DNA of 64,000 bases from Heterocephalus glaber (lineage: Eukaryota; Chordata; Mammalia; Rodentia; Bathyergidae): the NCBI RefSeq assembly GCF_000247695.1, contig NW_004624747.1, positions 13,983,021 to 14,047,020 of the forward strand, given 5' to 3'. Numbering within the stretch: the first letter of the stretch is position 1; every line of letters begins with the position of its first letter. The notes under the pieces were generated by a model. It ran no database searches. It was not told where the DNA came from and saw nothing but the letters and a program-made list of their open reading frames with translations. This document shows positions 26,440-39,848 of this stretch, in pieces. The position numbers were made by a program, and so were the translations under genes.

Positions 26440-28310
26440 AATTTTCTTTAATTGTTTTAGACTTATTCATGTTTTATATTTCTTTTTGAGACAGTTTTTG
26501 GTAAAATACCTAATTTTCCATGTAGCTAAAATAAATTTATTGACATTACATTTTTCATATTATTCCATTATCTTAACAGAGCTCTCCTGAAAATATTTTT
26601 AGGCATATTCTCAATTTGTGCTTTACATTTTTTTTTTAACTAGATCAATTTCACTAGAGGACAACGTATATAATTAGTTTTTCTCAAAGAACCTATGTGT
26701 GAATTGCTTTGATTGTCTTCTATAATTTTGTTTTTTCCTCCATTACTTGCTGTTCTTTTTACTCTTGCTTTTTTGAGTTTACTTTGTTATATTTATAACT
26801 TCTTAAGCTTCATGAATTTTAGTCATTCTTTTTAATATAAAATTTTAGGGTATACGTTTTGTTTAAGCTCTTTATTAGCTGCATCCTATAAACTTTAGCT
26901 TATAGCATTTTTGTTATTTACAATTGCAAGTATTTTGAAATTTCCATTATGATTTTCTTTTGGCTCATGAATTATACAGAAGGAAGCTCTTAAACATAAA
27001 AACATTTTTCTTTTTGTTATTGACTTAATTGCATTGTGATCAGAGATCATAGTCTATATAATATTGATTCTCTGAAAATTATTGGACTATGCTTTACTGC
27101 CTGGAATGTGGTCAACTTTTCTAAATGCTTCCTGTATAAGTGAGAATATGTTTCCTAATTGTTAGCTACTGTCTTCTATATAGTGCATCTATTAAATCAA
27201 TCTTTGAAATTGTGTTTTGCAAACACTCAGTTACTCAAAGATAAGTTTTGAAATCTTCCATTTTGCTGATAGACTTGTTAGTTTCTTCTTGTGTTCTCTT
27301 GATTTTTGTTTTATATATTTTAACATTATTAATTACCTATTAATAATTATGGAATTGTTACAGATTTCTGAATTGGAGATTTTATCATTATATATTGTCC
27401 CTTTTTATTTCTAGCAAATTCAAATAATACTTTTGCCTTAAAGTCAGTTTTGTCACATATTGCTAGATCTTTGGCTCTGTTTTGGTTACTATTTCTTTTG
27501 TTTCAACATTTTTACCTCTTTTTGTTTTTGTGCTTTTAAAAAACATCTCCGTCTTAATAGATTAGTTCATTTACAATTTAAAATTACTGACATATTTGGA
27601 TTAATTTCTAATTTCCATTTTGATCTTTCTATTTGTTTCATATTTTCTGTGATTTTAAACCATTTTTTGTTACCCATTAGATTAATCTTTTCTTTTCATC
27701 ATTTTTTTCTCTTAGAATTTGGAGGTCATACATACTATTTTGATTATTTTATACTTGCATCTTTACAACTCATGTTTAGCTCTCTGTTTGAAAGTTAATA
27801 ATGTCTTTCACCTGAACAATGCTGGCCTTTTAGAATGATTTAACTTTGATCACCCCTATCAGATCAACAATATTTTTTATTAGTACATGTTTGTAATGCA
27901 TCGTGATCACATTCCTTGTGGGAAATTGGTACCTGTAAGAAACAATTCATTGTCTTTATCCCTTCCCATCTCTTAGTCCTCTTCCCATATGCAAAAGATT
28001 TGTCATATTATTTCCTAATATATATCTTTTATTTTACTTTTTATTTATAATTTGCATTCCTCATATAAGAGAAACCATGCCACATTTAAGCTGTGCATCT
28101 AATTTATTTCATTTAAATTATGGTCTCAAGGTGCATCCATTTCCTACACATGACTCAAGTTTACCTTTCTTTTTCACAGAGTAGTACACTATTGTGTGTG
28201 AATACATTTCCTTTATCCATTCATCTATTGATGGACATATAGGCCACTTCCAAGATTTAGTTATTATGGATTGTGCTATCTCAGATTTACATGTAACTTT
28301 TTACTTTATT
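26440..28310 (-). mobile_element. Antisense L1-derived DNA, old
   Basis: AT-rich DNA with several stretches typical of reversed L1 (for example around 27010-27200, and a 3' end at 28000-28310). It is too diverged for subfamily assignment. Confidence 0.55.
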
Positions 28311-29000
28311 TTAATTGACAAAATTGTGTATGTTTATCATGTATCACATATCACATGTTGTTTTGAAATATGTATACATTGTTGAATGCCCAAATTGAAC
28401 TACCTAACATGCATTATTTTACATAGCTTTTTTTTATTCATTAAGTTTATTGGTACATTTTTGGTATATAATATGATGACATTCATCATTGGCAATTTGT
28501 ACCTTTACATGATATATCTTGGTTCTTATTTTTTTCCCCATTCTCCTGCCCTCCCTTCAACCCCTCCACCTCTCCCTATTTACAAAGACTTTGTTTCTGT
28601 TTTTTCCTTTTCTCATATTTATTCCTTTCCCTCCTTTTCTTTCTCCTACTCCTCCGACTTCCCCTTTCCCTTTCCCTTTGCCCCTTTTCTTCCTATTTCA
28701 CATTATCTATTATACATTTTGATCCTCATTTACACTTTCAGTTTCTCACACCAGGGAAACTATTCACTATTTACACATGTGTGTCCTATTTATTTCACTT
28801 AAGAGTATGACCTCAATGTGCACATAGCTTTTTTAAATAGTGGAAAATCTACCATTGTAGCAATTTCCAAGAATATAATAAATTGTTATTATGTAACTAT
28901 ATTCACCATGTTATATAACACATCTCTTGAAAATATAATTTTTACTTTCCAATATGTTAAGTCTATTTTTATACCCAACAAATAATGTATTATTTTTATT
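28310..29000 (-). mobile_element. Old L1 3' end, interrupted by a younger L1
   Basis: Antisense L1 3' UTR sequence appears at 28310-28432 and resumes at 28822-29000, split by the family A insertion. Confidence 0.6.
28433..28821 (-). mobile_element. 5'-truncated L1, family A, with target-site duplication
   Basis: An antisense copy of the same L1 tail is flanked by the 12-base repeat ACATAGCTTTTT at 28421-28432 and 28822-28833. It is inserted into an older antisense L1 3' end, whose two halves lie at 28310-28432 and 28822-29000. Confidence 0.85.
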
Positions 29001-32000
29001 ATGGACTTTTAAAGATAGCATTTGTTTCTATTTCCTGTTTGCCAATGTCTTTTCTACTATTCTCCTTATACTTCACATTTTCTTAATGGGATCATTTTTC
29101 TTCTTTTTGAAATATATGTTAGAAGTTATATAAGAGGGATCTGTTGGTAATAAATGATTTCAGTTTTTGCTTTTTTGAAAATGTCCTCATGTAGACCATA
29201 TCCTTGAAAGATGGTTTTTCTGAGTACACCGTACCAGTATTACAGCTATTTTTGCTTCATATTTTATAAGTACTATTTCAGTCTTAACTGGATTTCAGTG
29301 TTACTGGTAGAATGTGTGCTGTCTATTTACTGGTCATTTCCTTATAAATGATCTTTTCTTTCTGGCTGCCTTTAAAATCTTTGTTTTGTTATATGTAATC
29401 TTATGATGTATATAGTAAGAAATTAATTTATTTAGGGTTAGGGTTTATTGGGCTTATTAACCTACAGATCCATACCTTCTTTTTAAGTCAGTTTTAGAAA
29501 ACTACAGCTATTAAACCTTCAGATATTACCTGTTTTCAATTCTCTTTATTCTCTGCATCTACAACTTTAATGACACCTCATTGTGGTGAATGAGTTTTTA
29601 TCATATTCCTGGCACCGTGCTAGTACAGTACAGCCAAAATTATAGAGGTTGGAGTCTTGAGGGCACAAAACACACACCAAGAATGGATCACAGATACGCA
29701 TATTGCTCCAAACAGAAGTTACAGGGCTGGGGTGGAGTGCATGACTTCCTTCCAGAGGAAGGAGGTTCTCAAAGGAGAACGTGGTAGCTTACCCATGCAT
29801 CTTCCTTGGATGGAGAACACCTCATGCTGCTGCTCTTTTAATAGGCTTCGGGGGAGCTAACCCTTTAGCTGCTTTATTTTCAGAAGCCCACAGGTCCTTT
29901 CTTAGCAGCTTTTGGGACTGGGGCTTGCCAACATCTTCAGAGGTCCCCAAAGAGCTCTTACTCTGGCAAATGATTTCCATCAATAAACAGGGCCATGCTT
30001 CCTGGCCAGATGCTTGTTAAATTTACCTCTTCCCCCAACAGTGAGTTGCTCTTAGCCATACGTTGCTGTGTGGTTGGGTAGGATGCTCTGATGACCCAAG
30101 TTCACCTGGTTTTCTCTGATTCCTTTTGCTAATTTGTGGTTCAAATTTGGATAGTCAGTGTGGGCTGAAGGAATTGGTGGTGAATGGGTTCAGGAGAGGT
30201 GGCAGGATGTCTGCTATGTTTTAGGTGCATTTTCTGTAGCTCCCTCTAACACAGTTCTTCTTCTGCCAAGTGGAAAGGTGGACTCAATCCTTTCTAGCTT
30301 GGGATTTGATGAGTTTGAGGGGAGGTGGCTAGAGCAGCTGTTTCAACACTTTCTTTCAAAATACATATATAATAGGTAATGACCATGAGAATGACCCCAT
30401 CCATGGTTATGCTTGGTTCTTAGAAAATTAATTGCAATGCCTCCCTTCTTTCTCACTCACGAAAGTTCACTGGAAAGCCAAATTATAACGGTCATGTTAC
30501 TATAGGTGCATGCTTAGCATAGCACCTAGCACTTAGAAATTACTCAAAATCATGCTATTTTAAATTATTATTATTTAACCAGGCATAGCCAGTTTACAAT
30601 CTATGCTCCAAATGTAGCCTGCCACCTGTTATTGTATGACCTGTGAACTAAGAATGGCTCTTGCATTTCTAAATACTAGGTGAAGAAAAAGAATAATATC
30701 CAAACTGGCTATGCCTGGTTAAACCTAAAATATAAATAATAATAATTTCCTGTCACCATGTTGTGGGATTATCTTGCTTTCCATGTTGATGGTACCTTTG
30801 ACTACTTCTCCCCCAGTCAGGGTTGAGGCCTTCAACTTCCATTTTGTTCCAGAGAGGAGAATCCCTTCCTTCCTGTCACACAGAAGTATTCTTTACAGAG
30901 ATGTGTTTCTTCCCTCCATGAAGACCTTTGTCAAAGAGATGTTCCTCCCCTTTGCTTAATTTTAAGGCTTCTAAAAGCAATTCTCCCAAAACCAAATAGG
31001 AGTCTTCCTTCCCATTCCCCTCAAACTCCCTCTAATGAACACAACCACTATTTGAGGAGCAGTAAAAAAAAATGTGAGTGGCATTAAAATCTGTTTATCT
31101 GCTACTTTGAGCCTACAAGATGGTATAAAATATCAGGGTCTAGTTTCACAGCAGAAGTTAATAAATGAATGCTTAAGTGTATTCTCTACATACATACATG
31201 TGTCTACAGTAAAATATAATAATCAGTATAATTTTATAGCATATATGTAGTATATAAATATATGTGCTTTATGTAGACACCAATAGCATAAAATACATTT
31301 ACCATGTATAGTAAATTATGTACCACATTACCATGGAATATTAAATGATCTAAAATTGGCACTTTATTTTTAGTGGCCCAAGACTAAGAATTGCCCCATA
31401 GAGCTGTCCAAGGGATATTTAGTCTCCTGTATAGAAATGCTAGACAGAAGAGCCAGATGCTAATGTCCAAAATTGTCAGAGGATTCACTGAGTAGGCTAC
31501 TACTTGGCTTCATTATTACTTTTCCATGCCCACAGCCTGGTATCTTCCTCGAGTTAGCTAGCCCTGGTGCTTAAAATGATCTCCATAGTCTCCAGGATTA
31601 GGGGCAAGGGAGGTAGGGAGTGAGGACAAGGACAAGCATGGATATTGATGGATGATCTCCTCTTCCTGTGCATGCCCTTCTGGTGGCAGGTTATTCTGGA
31701 ATGTTGAGTCTATGGAGGTGTGATGGTATTAATAACATTTTGCAGCACTGAGTGGGCATAGATGGAGGAAGTGGATACCCAGGAAGTTGGAGGAGGCAGC
31801 AGAGGCATTGAGTAGGTTCACAGGATGAGAAAAGCACTTTGATGTTGTACTAGCAATGACTGGTGTTGGCCACTGGCTTGAGGTCCTTCTGGGGACAACA
31901 GCCATAACCAAAATACCACTGACATTGGAAAAGGTGATGGTGGCAGTGATGAAAAAATGGCTGCTATGTCTCACTTCTTTGCTATTTTTATGACAAGTCA

Positions 32001-32774
32001 TACATTCATTGTACATATTTAAGAATATAGGTAAGAAAAAAAGTTGTACCCCACCACTGAGAAATTCCATTAAAAACATCAATGGAGAATCTCCTATGGC
32101 CAGGTGCTGGGGTCCTGCGAATAGAGGGAGAGCAGGGCAGAGTCCTTCCTTCCTAGAATTTAAGAAAGATGAACAAGTAAATTAGATATTTTCAGATAGT
32201 GATATGGGCAGTGAAGAAAATGAAACAGTATATAAGTAACTTGGTGGGAGGTTATTTTAGAAAGAGGTGATCATTTGGACATTTTCAGGTATGTGGGTTT
32301 CAAGGTCTTTTTTCCTCTGTGTAGCTGTCCTCTTTCCATCTTGATCTAATTATGTATCATTTGTCTAGAAGTGGGATCATGATGTATGTTCTATGTTGTA
32401 ACCTTTTATTCTTCACTTAATATATTGAGAACTTAATATATTGTTTCATCATTTATTTATCTGCATCATTATTTTTATGGATGCAAAGCAATTCATCACA
32501 TGGGCTGTACCATCCTTATGTAAGCAGTCCGTTGTGATTGGTTCCTTCTGATCTCTTGAAGCTCTTGCCATGCCACCTCCCTGGATCAAGCTTGCACTGT
32601 TCCTCACTTGGACCATTGAAATAGTTCTCTGACTCCATTTTACACTCTTCTGCCAAGGTTTTATATTTCTGGTTATGTTGCTCATCTGCTTCTAAACTAT
32701 CATTGGCTCCCTATTTCTTACACAATAAAGTCTAAACAACTTAGCTTAATCATGGCTAGATTTTGCATCAGTAA
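29000..32774. other. Intergenic DNA, no gene seen
   Basis: The only structured feature is the inverted repeat at 30562-30748. A TTAGGG doublet near 29436 is too short to be a telomeric remnant. Frames at 29590-30020 and 31729-32082 match nothing I recognise. Confidence 0.6.
30562..30748. repeat. Inverted repeat, 22-bp perfect arms plus 16-bp outer AT arms
   Basis: The sequence at 30574-30595 (core AACCAGGCATAGCCAGTTT) is repeated exactly as its reverse complement at 30702-30723. Outside it, 30562-30577 is matched by 30733-30748, with 9 extra bases on the right. The spacer of 106 bases is not a repeat I can name with confidence, though parts resemble an hAT-type element. Confidence 0.85.
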
Positions 32775-33562
32775 AACTGGATGGCTTCAATAAGCATGTG
32801 AAAAACACTCTATCTTCATCATTAGGGAAATGCAAATAAAACTCTGTAAGATATCACTTTACACTATCACAATGACTATTAATAACAAAAATGGCAATAA
32901 CAGAATATAGCAGATGTTGTTGAGAATGCAGAGAAATTGGAATCCTTGTATTTTGCTTGTGGAAATGTAAAATATGATGCATCCACCATGAAGAACAATA
33001 TGGAAGTTCCTCAAAAAGCTAAAAATAGAATTACTTTTGTGATCCAGCAATTCTATTCCTAGGTACATACACAAAAGAACTAAAAATAGTCACTCATTAA
33101 CATTAGCGTCTGTTCACCAGTGTTCATTGCAGCATTATCACAATGGTGAAAAGGTGTCTATTCTACATATGAGTTGATAAACAAAATGTGGTGTAGGCAC
33201 ATAATAGAAGATCATGCAGCCAAATGAGAGGAGTTCTTCTGGTACATGCTATTACATGGGTAAAACTTGAAAACATGCTACATATTATAAGGCAGAAACA
33301 AAAGGGTAAATGCTATAAATTCTAATATGAAATATATCAGGCAAATTTGTGGAGACAGAAAGTAGCTTAGATGTTACTATGTTCCTGGGAATGTGAAGTT
33401 ATTGCTTAATGGGTAGTTTCTGTTTGGAGTGACAGAAGAAGTTTGGGAGCAGGTGAGGTGTTTGTTGGTTGTACACCAATGTGAATATCCTTAATACTAT
33501 TGAATTGAACATGTAAAATGGTTAAAATGGCAAAATTTATATTGCGTATATTTTACTATTGA
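32775..33562 (+). mobile_element. Old L1 3' portion
   Basis: Sense-strand L1 end: the GGGAAATGCAAATAAAA motif, the CAGCAATTCTATTCCTAGGTA motif, then 3' UTR. No usable open frame remains. Confidence 0.75.
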
Positions 33563-34589
33563 AACAACTGGATGACATGTTCATCTTGCCTCTCTGACTT
33601 GTCACATGGTTTGCATGCTCTGGTGTACATTTTTCTTATATCTCTGCCTACTGCGATCCTATTTCATTTTCAAATCCCATCTCAAGTGGTACCTTCTTCT
33701 TTGATGACTTTCCTAACTTACTGTGTTCTCAAACCAATGTGACCTTTCATTTGTTTGAGCTTTTAGAGTATGTTAGCTATACTTTGGGGGCTGTTTTCTC
33801 ACTCTAGTCATCTTCTAGGCTGCAAATTTTTTGGCAGAGGGACCTTGCATTATTCATCTTTTCATTACTCATTCAACAGATATTTATTGAGCCCTTACTA
33901 TGTGCCAGCTTGGAGCATAATGACACAATATCATAAAATGCAATTAATATTAAACTGACCACATATCATGGGTGGTCTGAACCTCAGCTCCTCAAAGGAA
34001 TTTTAGAATGGTGGAACTTTCAAGAGGAATACTTTTCCTCTCTACTTAGTAGCCCTGTCCTTTTTCATTTATGCAAGTACCAGAGTATGATAAGGTGCTT
34101 TTCTTTTCTTTTGGGAAAATAGATGTATTAGTCAATTTTTCTGTTGCTAGGACCAAATACTCAACACTAGTAGTACCCATGCCACAGCCTAAATATTAGG
34201 CTAACTTTAAACTTCCACCCCCTGATCAAATAGTCTACTAATTGGCCCTTAAACTCAGCCTATGGCAAAGTCTCAGGATATGGGGAAAATAGAGACTTTT
34301 TTTTTTTTTTGCCAGAGTATAGCATGCATGGCTTCTGGTCCAATTCCCAAAAGAGCCCTCATTCTCAACTAAAACTTCATGAGCCTGTTTTTTACTGTCA
34401 ACATTTTTATCAGCATTCTAATCTTCTGAGCTCTGATCAGAATTGCCTGCCAGCCTCTGCTTATAGCGTGCATCTCAAGCCTGAGCATCCAAATCATTCC
34501 AAACTCCTCCCCAAAGTAGTTCCAAAGGTTCTGATATGATGGTCAGGTGTAGTCACAGCAATAGCACTAATTCTCTGGCATCAGTTTTC

Positions 34590-34930
34590 TATAGTCATTA
34601 GCTTTCCCATTGCTGGGACCAAATATCTGATGCTCACAACTTAAAGGAGGAAATGGTTTAGTTGGCTCACGATTTTAGAGGTTTCAGTACATGAGCCACT
34701 GGTTCTAAGGCAGGGACATTAAGGGAGAAGGGTGTGGTGAAGCAAAGCTACGGACTTCATGGTGGTAAGGAAGCAAAGCAGAGCAACAGTGCCAGAGAGG
34801 CAGGGGCCAGGGGCCAGGGACCAGGTATAGTCCAGAAGGCCATGCCCCATAACCTACTCTGACTACAAAGAAGCATTCTTTACTATGAGGCCTCTCTTAA
34901 TCCATTGTCAATCACAATTAATGATCACAA
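34590..34930 (+). mobile_element. Dispersed repeat, copy 2 (family not named)
   Basis: Shares its start (TAGTCATTAGC...CATTGCTGGGACCAAATA) and its middle (TTAAAGGAGGAAATGG; AGAGGTTTCAGTACATGAG) with the repeat at 18971. A third partial start (TTAGTCAATTTTTCTGTTGC) lies at about 34128-34180. Confidence 0.6.
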
Positions 34931-35339
34931 TGTGTCAGGAGTCTTTCAGGAAATCATTTGCTTTTCCTTTCTGTGACTCCAATCCACATGATTTGAGTGA
35001 GCTGCCATGCTTGTAGTGATCTTTCTCTCTTGGTTACTCCTGATTGGTCCAAGGCAGAACTTGACTCAAATTGGGCCAATCAGAACTTTTTCTTGGGATT
35101 TTTGAAACCAGAACAGCAAGGAGCCTGGGGAGTCCAGAAGCTTCCCTGTCATCTGTGCAAGAAATTGCCATGCAGCAGAGTAGGATGTGGCTGATGCACA
35201 GAGACAAATAAGAGGATAGAGAGAAAGAGCCACTGATGTCAGTTGTATCAAAGATCCATATGCATCTTTGATTATTGGTAGCTTGATGTTTCAACTTTTT
35301 ATTGTTTTCCTTGAGATAACAAATTCCTCTCTAGTCTAA

Positions 35340-35515
35340 GTTAGTTTGAATTGGGACTCTTGTTGCTGACACCAAAAGACTGCACTTCTCTGAGCTTCAA
35401 TTTCCTTATTATAAAGTGTTGGTAATGCCCCCTTCCTCATAAAGTTATGAAGGATATTAGAAAATGCAATGCATATAAGGCACTTACAATAAAGGCCCAG
35501 TAAATGTTAACAATG
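35340..35515 (+). repeat. MIR SINE
   Basis: TCTGAGCTTCAATTTCCTTA, then GGCACTTACAATAAAGGCCC and AGTAAATGTTAAC. Confidence 0.6.
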
Positions 35516-35529
35516 ATTAATATTTTAAA

Positions 35530-36370
35530 ATATTTTATATTTTATTTTGTTTTAATTGATATGCATTAATTACACATATTTGTAGAGCACAATGTGATGT
35601 TTGAATACATACACACAATTTGTAATAATCAAATCAGGGTGTTATAGCATATCCATCACCTCAAACATTTATTATTTCTTTATGTGAGAACATTCAAAAT
35701 CCTTCCTTCTAGTTATTTTGAAATATACATATTACATGATCAATTATAGTCACCCTACTGTGAAGTAGAACAAAAGAACGTATTCCTCTTAGCTAACTGT
35801 AAATTTGTATCCAGTGACAAATCTTTCCCCATTTTTCCTCCTTTTTCTTCCCAGCTTTTAGTAATCACTATGCTACCGCATACTTCTTAAAGGTCAGCTT
35901 TTTTTTTTTTAGAATTCACCAATGACTGAGATCATGTATTTGTCCTTCTGTGTATCACTTGTTTCACTTAACATGTTTTTCATTCATGTTGGCATACCCA
36001 TCCTTTTTTATAGTTGAGTATATTTCACCATTTATATATACCACATTTTCTTAAGTTATTAATCTTTCGATGGATATAAGTTGACTTCATATCTGGGCTA
36101 TTATAAATAATGCAATAAATATACAAGTGCAGATGTGTCCTTGACATACAGATTTCACTTCCTTTGAGTATACAGCTAGTAACAAGATCAGAGAGTTATG
36201 GGGTAATTCTACTTTTAATTTTTTGAGGAACTTCCATACTGTTTTCCATAACAGCTGTACTAATTTTACATTCCTTCCACCAGTGTTTGACGACTCCTTT
36301 TTCTCCACATTCTTGCCTGCCTTTGTTAATATTGATTTGATAATAGCCATTCTAATTCAGAGTGAAGCAA
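35530..36370 (-). mobile_element. Old L1 3' portion
   Basis: Antisense L1 3' UTR (ATCCATCACCTCAAACATTT; GTCACCCTACTGTG) leading into the end of ORF2 (GATGGATATAAGTTGA; GAGGAACTTCCATACTG). Confidence 0.78.
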
Positions 36371-37069
36371 TATCTCAGCTGCAATGTCTACTTGAATCTG
36401 TGTCCATAGTACCTGGAGACAATGTGCATGAAAACCTAAGTCTAGAGAATAAGAAAAGAAATGAGTTGGGTTCTTCTTCATCTCTATTCTGGAGAGAAAG
36501 GCCATTTATCATGACATTAGTACCTTTCTGCTCTATGTACTCATTAGGCCCAGCCTTGCCTGCTTTGTTGGTGACAGTCTGAGTTCTGAAGTTCCCTCAC
36601 CAGTTTTAGTCAGTTCTCACTGGGGTGTCCCCACCACGGGGGCCAGAGACACAGGTGGGCTTGCTCCACATTCCAAATGGCACCTCACCTCACTCTATGC
36701 TCACTTGGCTCTGGCTGGTAGACACTTAGTGTACAGCTCCAAGTCTTAATTGCATTCTGCTTGTGCGTTGCCAAACACTAAAAACCTTGTTGTTGGAGTT
36801 AAGTGTTTTGGGAAATAGACTAGATTATTTGATCAACTGATGCTTTAAAAAGTTGGAACTGCTCAATGAGCTGTCAGATCTGAACTCAATTTCCAGCTGG
36901 CCCACCTGTACTCACTGGGGAGGACACTGTGAATTCACCGTGAGCTCCATGAGTTAATTTGGAAGATGTCCCATCCCTGTGGTAGGATTTAATAGCACAT
37001 AGTAGGCCCTTGATTGTGCATTTTAAGTATATTTTGAATCACTCAAGACGTTAAAAGTATGGCAACAGC
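36371..37069. other. Intergenic DNA, nothing recognised
   Basis: Unique-looking sequence between an old L1 end and a MIR. No gene or repeat called. Confidence 0.5.
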
Positions 37070-37455
37070 AAACATGTCATGGTTACACTATGTCGGACAT
37101 TGTTGTGAGCACTCTACGTTTAGTAACTCAAGGGTTTGCATCACAGTAGAATCACCTGGGTCATCTACAAATCTTGACACTCAGGCCACACCCTGCACTG
37201 ATGAAACCAGAATCTCTGGGTATTGGCTATTTTAAAAACGTCCCGGGTGGTTCAAATGTGCATTCAGTATGGGAACCCGTGATTAAACTCATGTAATCCT
37301 CACAGCAAGTCTACGAAGCCGGTGCTGCTATCATCCATGGTGCAGCTGAAGAAACTCAGGCACAACAGACAGGTCCAATGACTTGCCCAAGGTCGTACAG
37401 CTGGTAATTGTAAGAGCCAGAGTGCGAACCAGACTGTCTGCTTCTTAGCTTCTCT
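37070..37455 (-). repeat. MIR interrupted by MER5-like element
   Basis: Reverse MIR sequence up to about 37127 resumes at about 37286 (CTCATGTAATCCTCACAGCA, GACTTGCCCAAGGTCGTACA). The break is filled by the MER5-like element. Confidence 0.65.
37128..37285 (+). mobile_element. MER5-like hAT remnant
   Basis: TTTGCATCACAGTAGAATCACCTGGG, GAATCTCTGGGTATTGG and GGTTCAAATGTGCATTCAG fit a short hAT-Charlie (MER5) remnant nested in a MIR. Confidence 0.6.
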
Positions 37456-37977
37456 GTCACTGCAGCTGACAACAAAGGCTGCATCTCTTCTCTTACTCTG
37501 CCATCACTTCACTGCCTAGTTCAGACCCTGATCCTCTCACGATGTCTCCTGAACATTTCAAAGTCTCCTCCAGTCAGCTCCTCTCACTCAGTTCCGTCCA
37601 GTAGGATTTTAATGTGAGCCACATGTGTAACTCAGAATTCTCTACTGGCCATATATTAAAAGTAAAAAGAAACCAAAAAAGTAATTTTTGATATATATTG
37701 TATTTAACTATCTCAAACATTATCCTTTAAGCATGTAATCAATATGAAATAACAGTGAGATATTCTGCCTTCCCTTTTTTCTACTCAGGGTTTGGTCTCA
37801 CGTGTTCCTTATACTCATAGCACACATCAATTTAGACCAACCATATTTCAAGTGAGCAAGAGCCACGCACAACTAATGAGGCTACCAGATCGGATGGTGT
37901 AATTCTAATCCATTTTCCGCACCTCAGACAGAATGAGTGTTCTGAAATGTAAATATCACTAGTTCTCTAGCCACAGG

Positions 37978-38098
37978 TCATGGGGGAAAAATAAGAACCA
38001 AGATACATCATGTACAGGTACAAGCACCAATGATAAATATAAATGTATTGTATACATAAAATGTACCAATAAAAGAATTTAAGCAAAAAAAGAGAGAT
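37978..38098 (+). mobile_element. L1 3' tail, family A, 120-base fragment
   Basis: It starts at a GGGGGAAAAATAAGAACC motif and ends with ATGTACCAATAAA plus an A-rich stretch, the minimal tail of the family. Confidence 0.75.
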
Positions 38099-38390
38099 AA
38101 AAATATGTGATTGGTTCTTGCTATTCTCAAGATCAGGTCTGCAAGATCGTTTGTGACTTGGTTTAACTCATCCTTCTAGACTGCTTTCCATAATCCCTTC
38201 ATGTGTGCGACCTCCATCCTTAAGAAACTTCTTTCTTTCCCCCCAAATGCATCATGGTTTTCAAATTGCTGTGCCTTTTCATGGGCAATTTCCTTTACTT
38301 GTAACATCATTCCTCCTCTCTTTTCCTTCTCCACTCAGAAAAGTTTTCCAAGATGTCACTTGAATATCTTCTCCTTTTAAAAACTTTCAG

Positions 38391-38634
38391 AGTTGGGCAC
38401 AATGATGCATAGCTGTCATCCCAGCTACTTGGGAAGCTGAGGCAGAAGGGTCACAAGTCTGAGGCTATCCTGGGCAACTTAGCAAGACCTCGTCTTATAA
38501 TAAAATAAAAAGGGCTGGAGATGCAGCTCAGGCGTACAGTGCTTGCCTAGCATGCATGAGCTCCTAGGTTCAATCTTCAGTACTGCAAAAATCTGCTCCC
38601 CTCCCCCCAAAAAAAACAGCAAAGAAAAAGTTTC
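38391..38634 (+). mobile_element. B1-dID composite SINE
   Basis: Starts AGTTGGGCACAATGATGC; the 7SL-like part ends in an A-rich linker, then GGGCTGGAGATGCAGCTCAG and GGTTCAATCTTCAGTACTGC. Confidence 0.85.
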
Positions 38635-38732
38635 CAGGATTCATAGGATTCAGCTAGGAGGAGTTAATCCAAACCTCTTATGGGTTTCTATGGTACTTGG
38701 AGCACAGGTTCTGTCATATTGTAGGAAACTGT

Positions 38733-39122
38733 CTCTCATAGTTTGGGTCTGGACTGTCCCCAAAGGCCCATTGTTAAAGGCTTGGTCTCCTGCTCATAGT
38801 GCTATTGGGAGGTGGTGAAAGTTTAGGAAGTGGGGCCTAAACGGAGGCCTTCAGGGTATTGGGTTCATGCTTTTGAAGCAAGTAGTGGGGCCCAGCACCT
38901 CTTCTCTTTTTCACTTGCATGCCAATAAGGGAGCTGATTTGTTCTACTGTGAACTTCTTACTCTGATGTGCTGGATCAACACAGGCCCCCAAACAACAAT
39001 TGCTTCAAGGCCAATTGGCTGTGGAGTGAACCTTTAAAACCATGAAGCAAAAATAAATATTTCTTCTATCTGAGTTCATTATCCCAGGTGTTTTGTCACA
39101 ATAATGGAAAGTTCACTAATGC
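38733..39122 (+). mobile_element. MaLR-type solo LTR
   Basis: Contains GGACTGTCCCCAAAGGCCCA, GCTATTGGGAGGTGGTGAAA, an AATAAATATTTCTTC polyadenylation region, and the end GGTGTTTTGTCACAATAATGG. Confidence 0.72.
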
Positions 39123-39802
39123 ATTGTCTATGTGTTTGCTTCCCTCACGAGCCAAGTTCTTCACTAGGACAAGGACTGTGGTTTACTCATCTCCTTACTT
39201 CTAGTACCTTTCTTACTCAATGCCTGTCAAGTAGGGGAGATTATACTGCACCTAATCCCTTTCATTACTTTTATTACTTGCTTGGTCTTAAGAGAAACGT
39301 AGACTTGGAAGGAATTCTTATCACCTAGCTCTCTTATTTTACAGATGGGGAAACTGAGACTCCAGAAGAGAAGAGGACTACATCTGTTACCTTCTGGTCC
39401 ACTTCCTGGCTAGTACCACTCAACTCTCCTGCTACTCTTCATTGGTCAGTTTTTTGGAAATCTAAAACAATATTAAAGAAGGAATGAGGAGGAAAGTGGA
39501 TTTGCTTTATGGAATCAATGGTTCATGAAATAATAAAGTATAAACATAATGTTTGTAAATGAGACCATATTTCAAATACCCATGGTTGCTGGATGTATAA
39601 TGGCATCCTCTTATACATTTTGATATAAAGAGTGTCAAATTGATTGTTTTTGTAAATTTTTATTCCCTCTTTTGTCAGTTGGGACTGCTTCTAAGTGAGA
39701 CCTAGCTGCTGCTTTAGTAAGGCTGGATGGTCGTGCCTCTGTGTCACTCCAAGTAAAAATGGTTTAGGCAGATTGTCTGCTTCTTTGATTTCCTGAAGCT
39801 TT

Positions 39803-39806
<4 letters not shown>

Positions 39807-39848
<42 letters not shown>

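Noticed and set aside
29436..29452. TTAGGG repeats suggesting an interstitial telomere sequence
   Set aside because: Only about two units, expected by chance in 64 kb.
31729..32082. Minus-strand open frame of 117 codons
   Set aside because: No similarity I recognise, no coding-like composition or splice context. Treated as chance.
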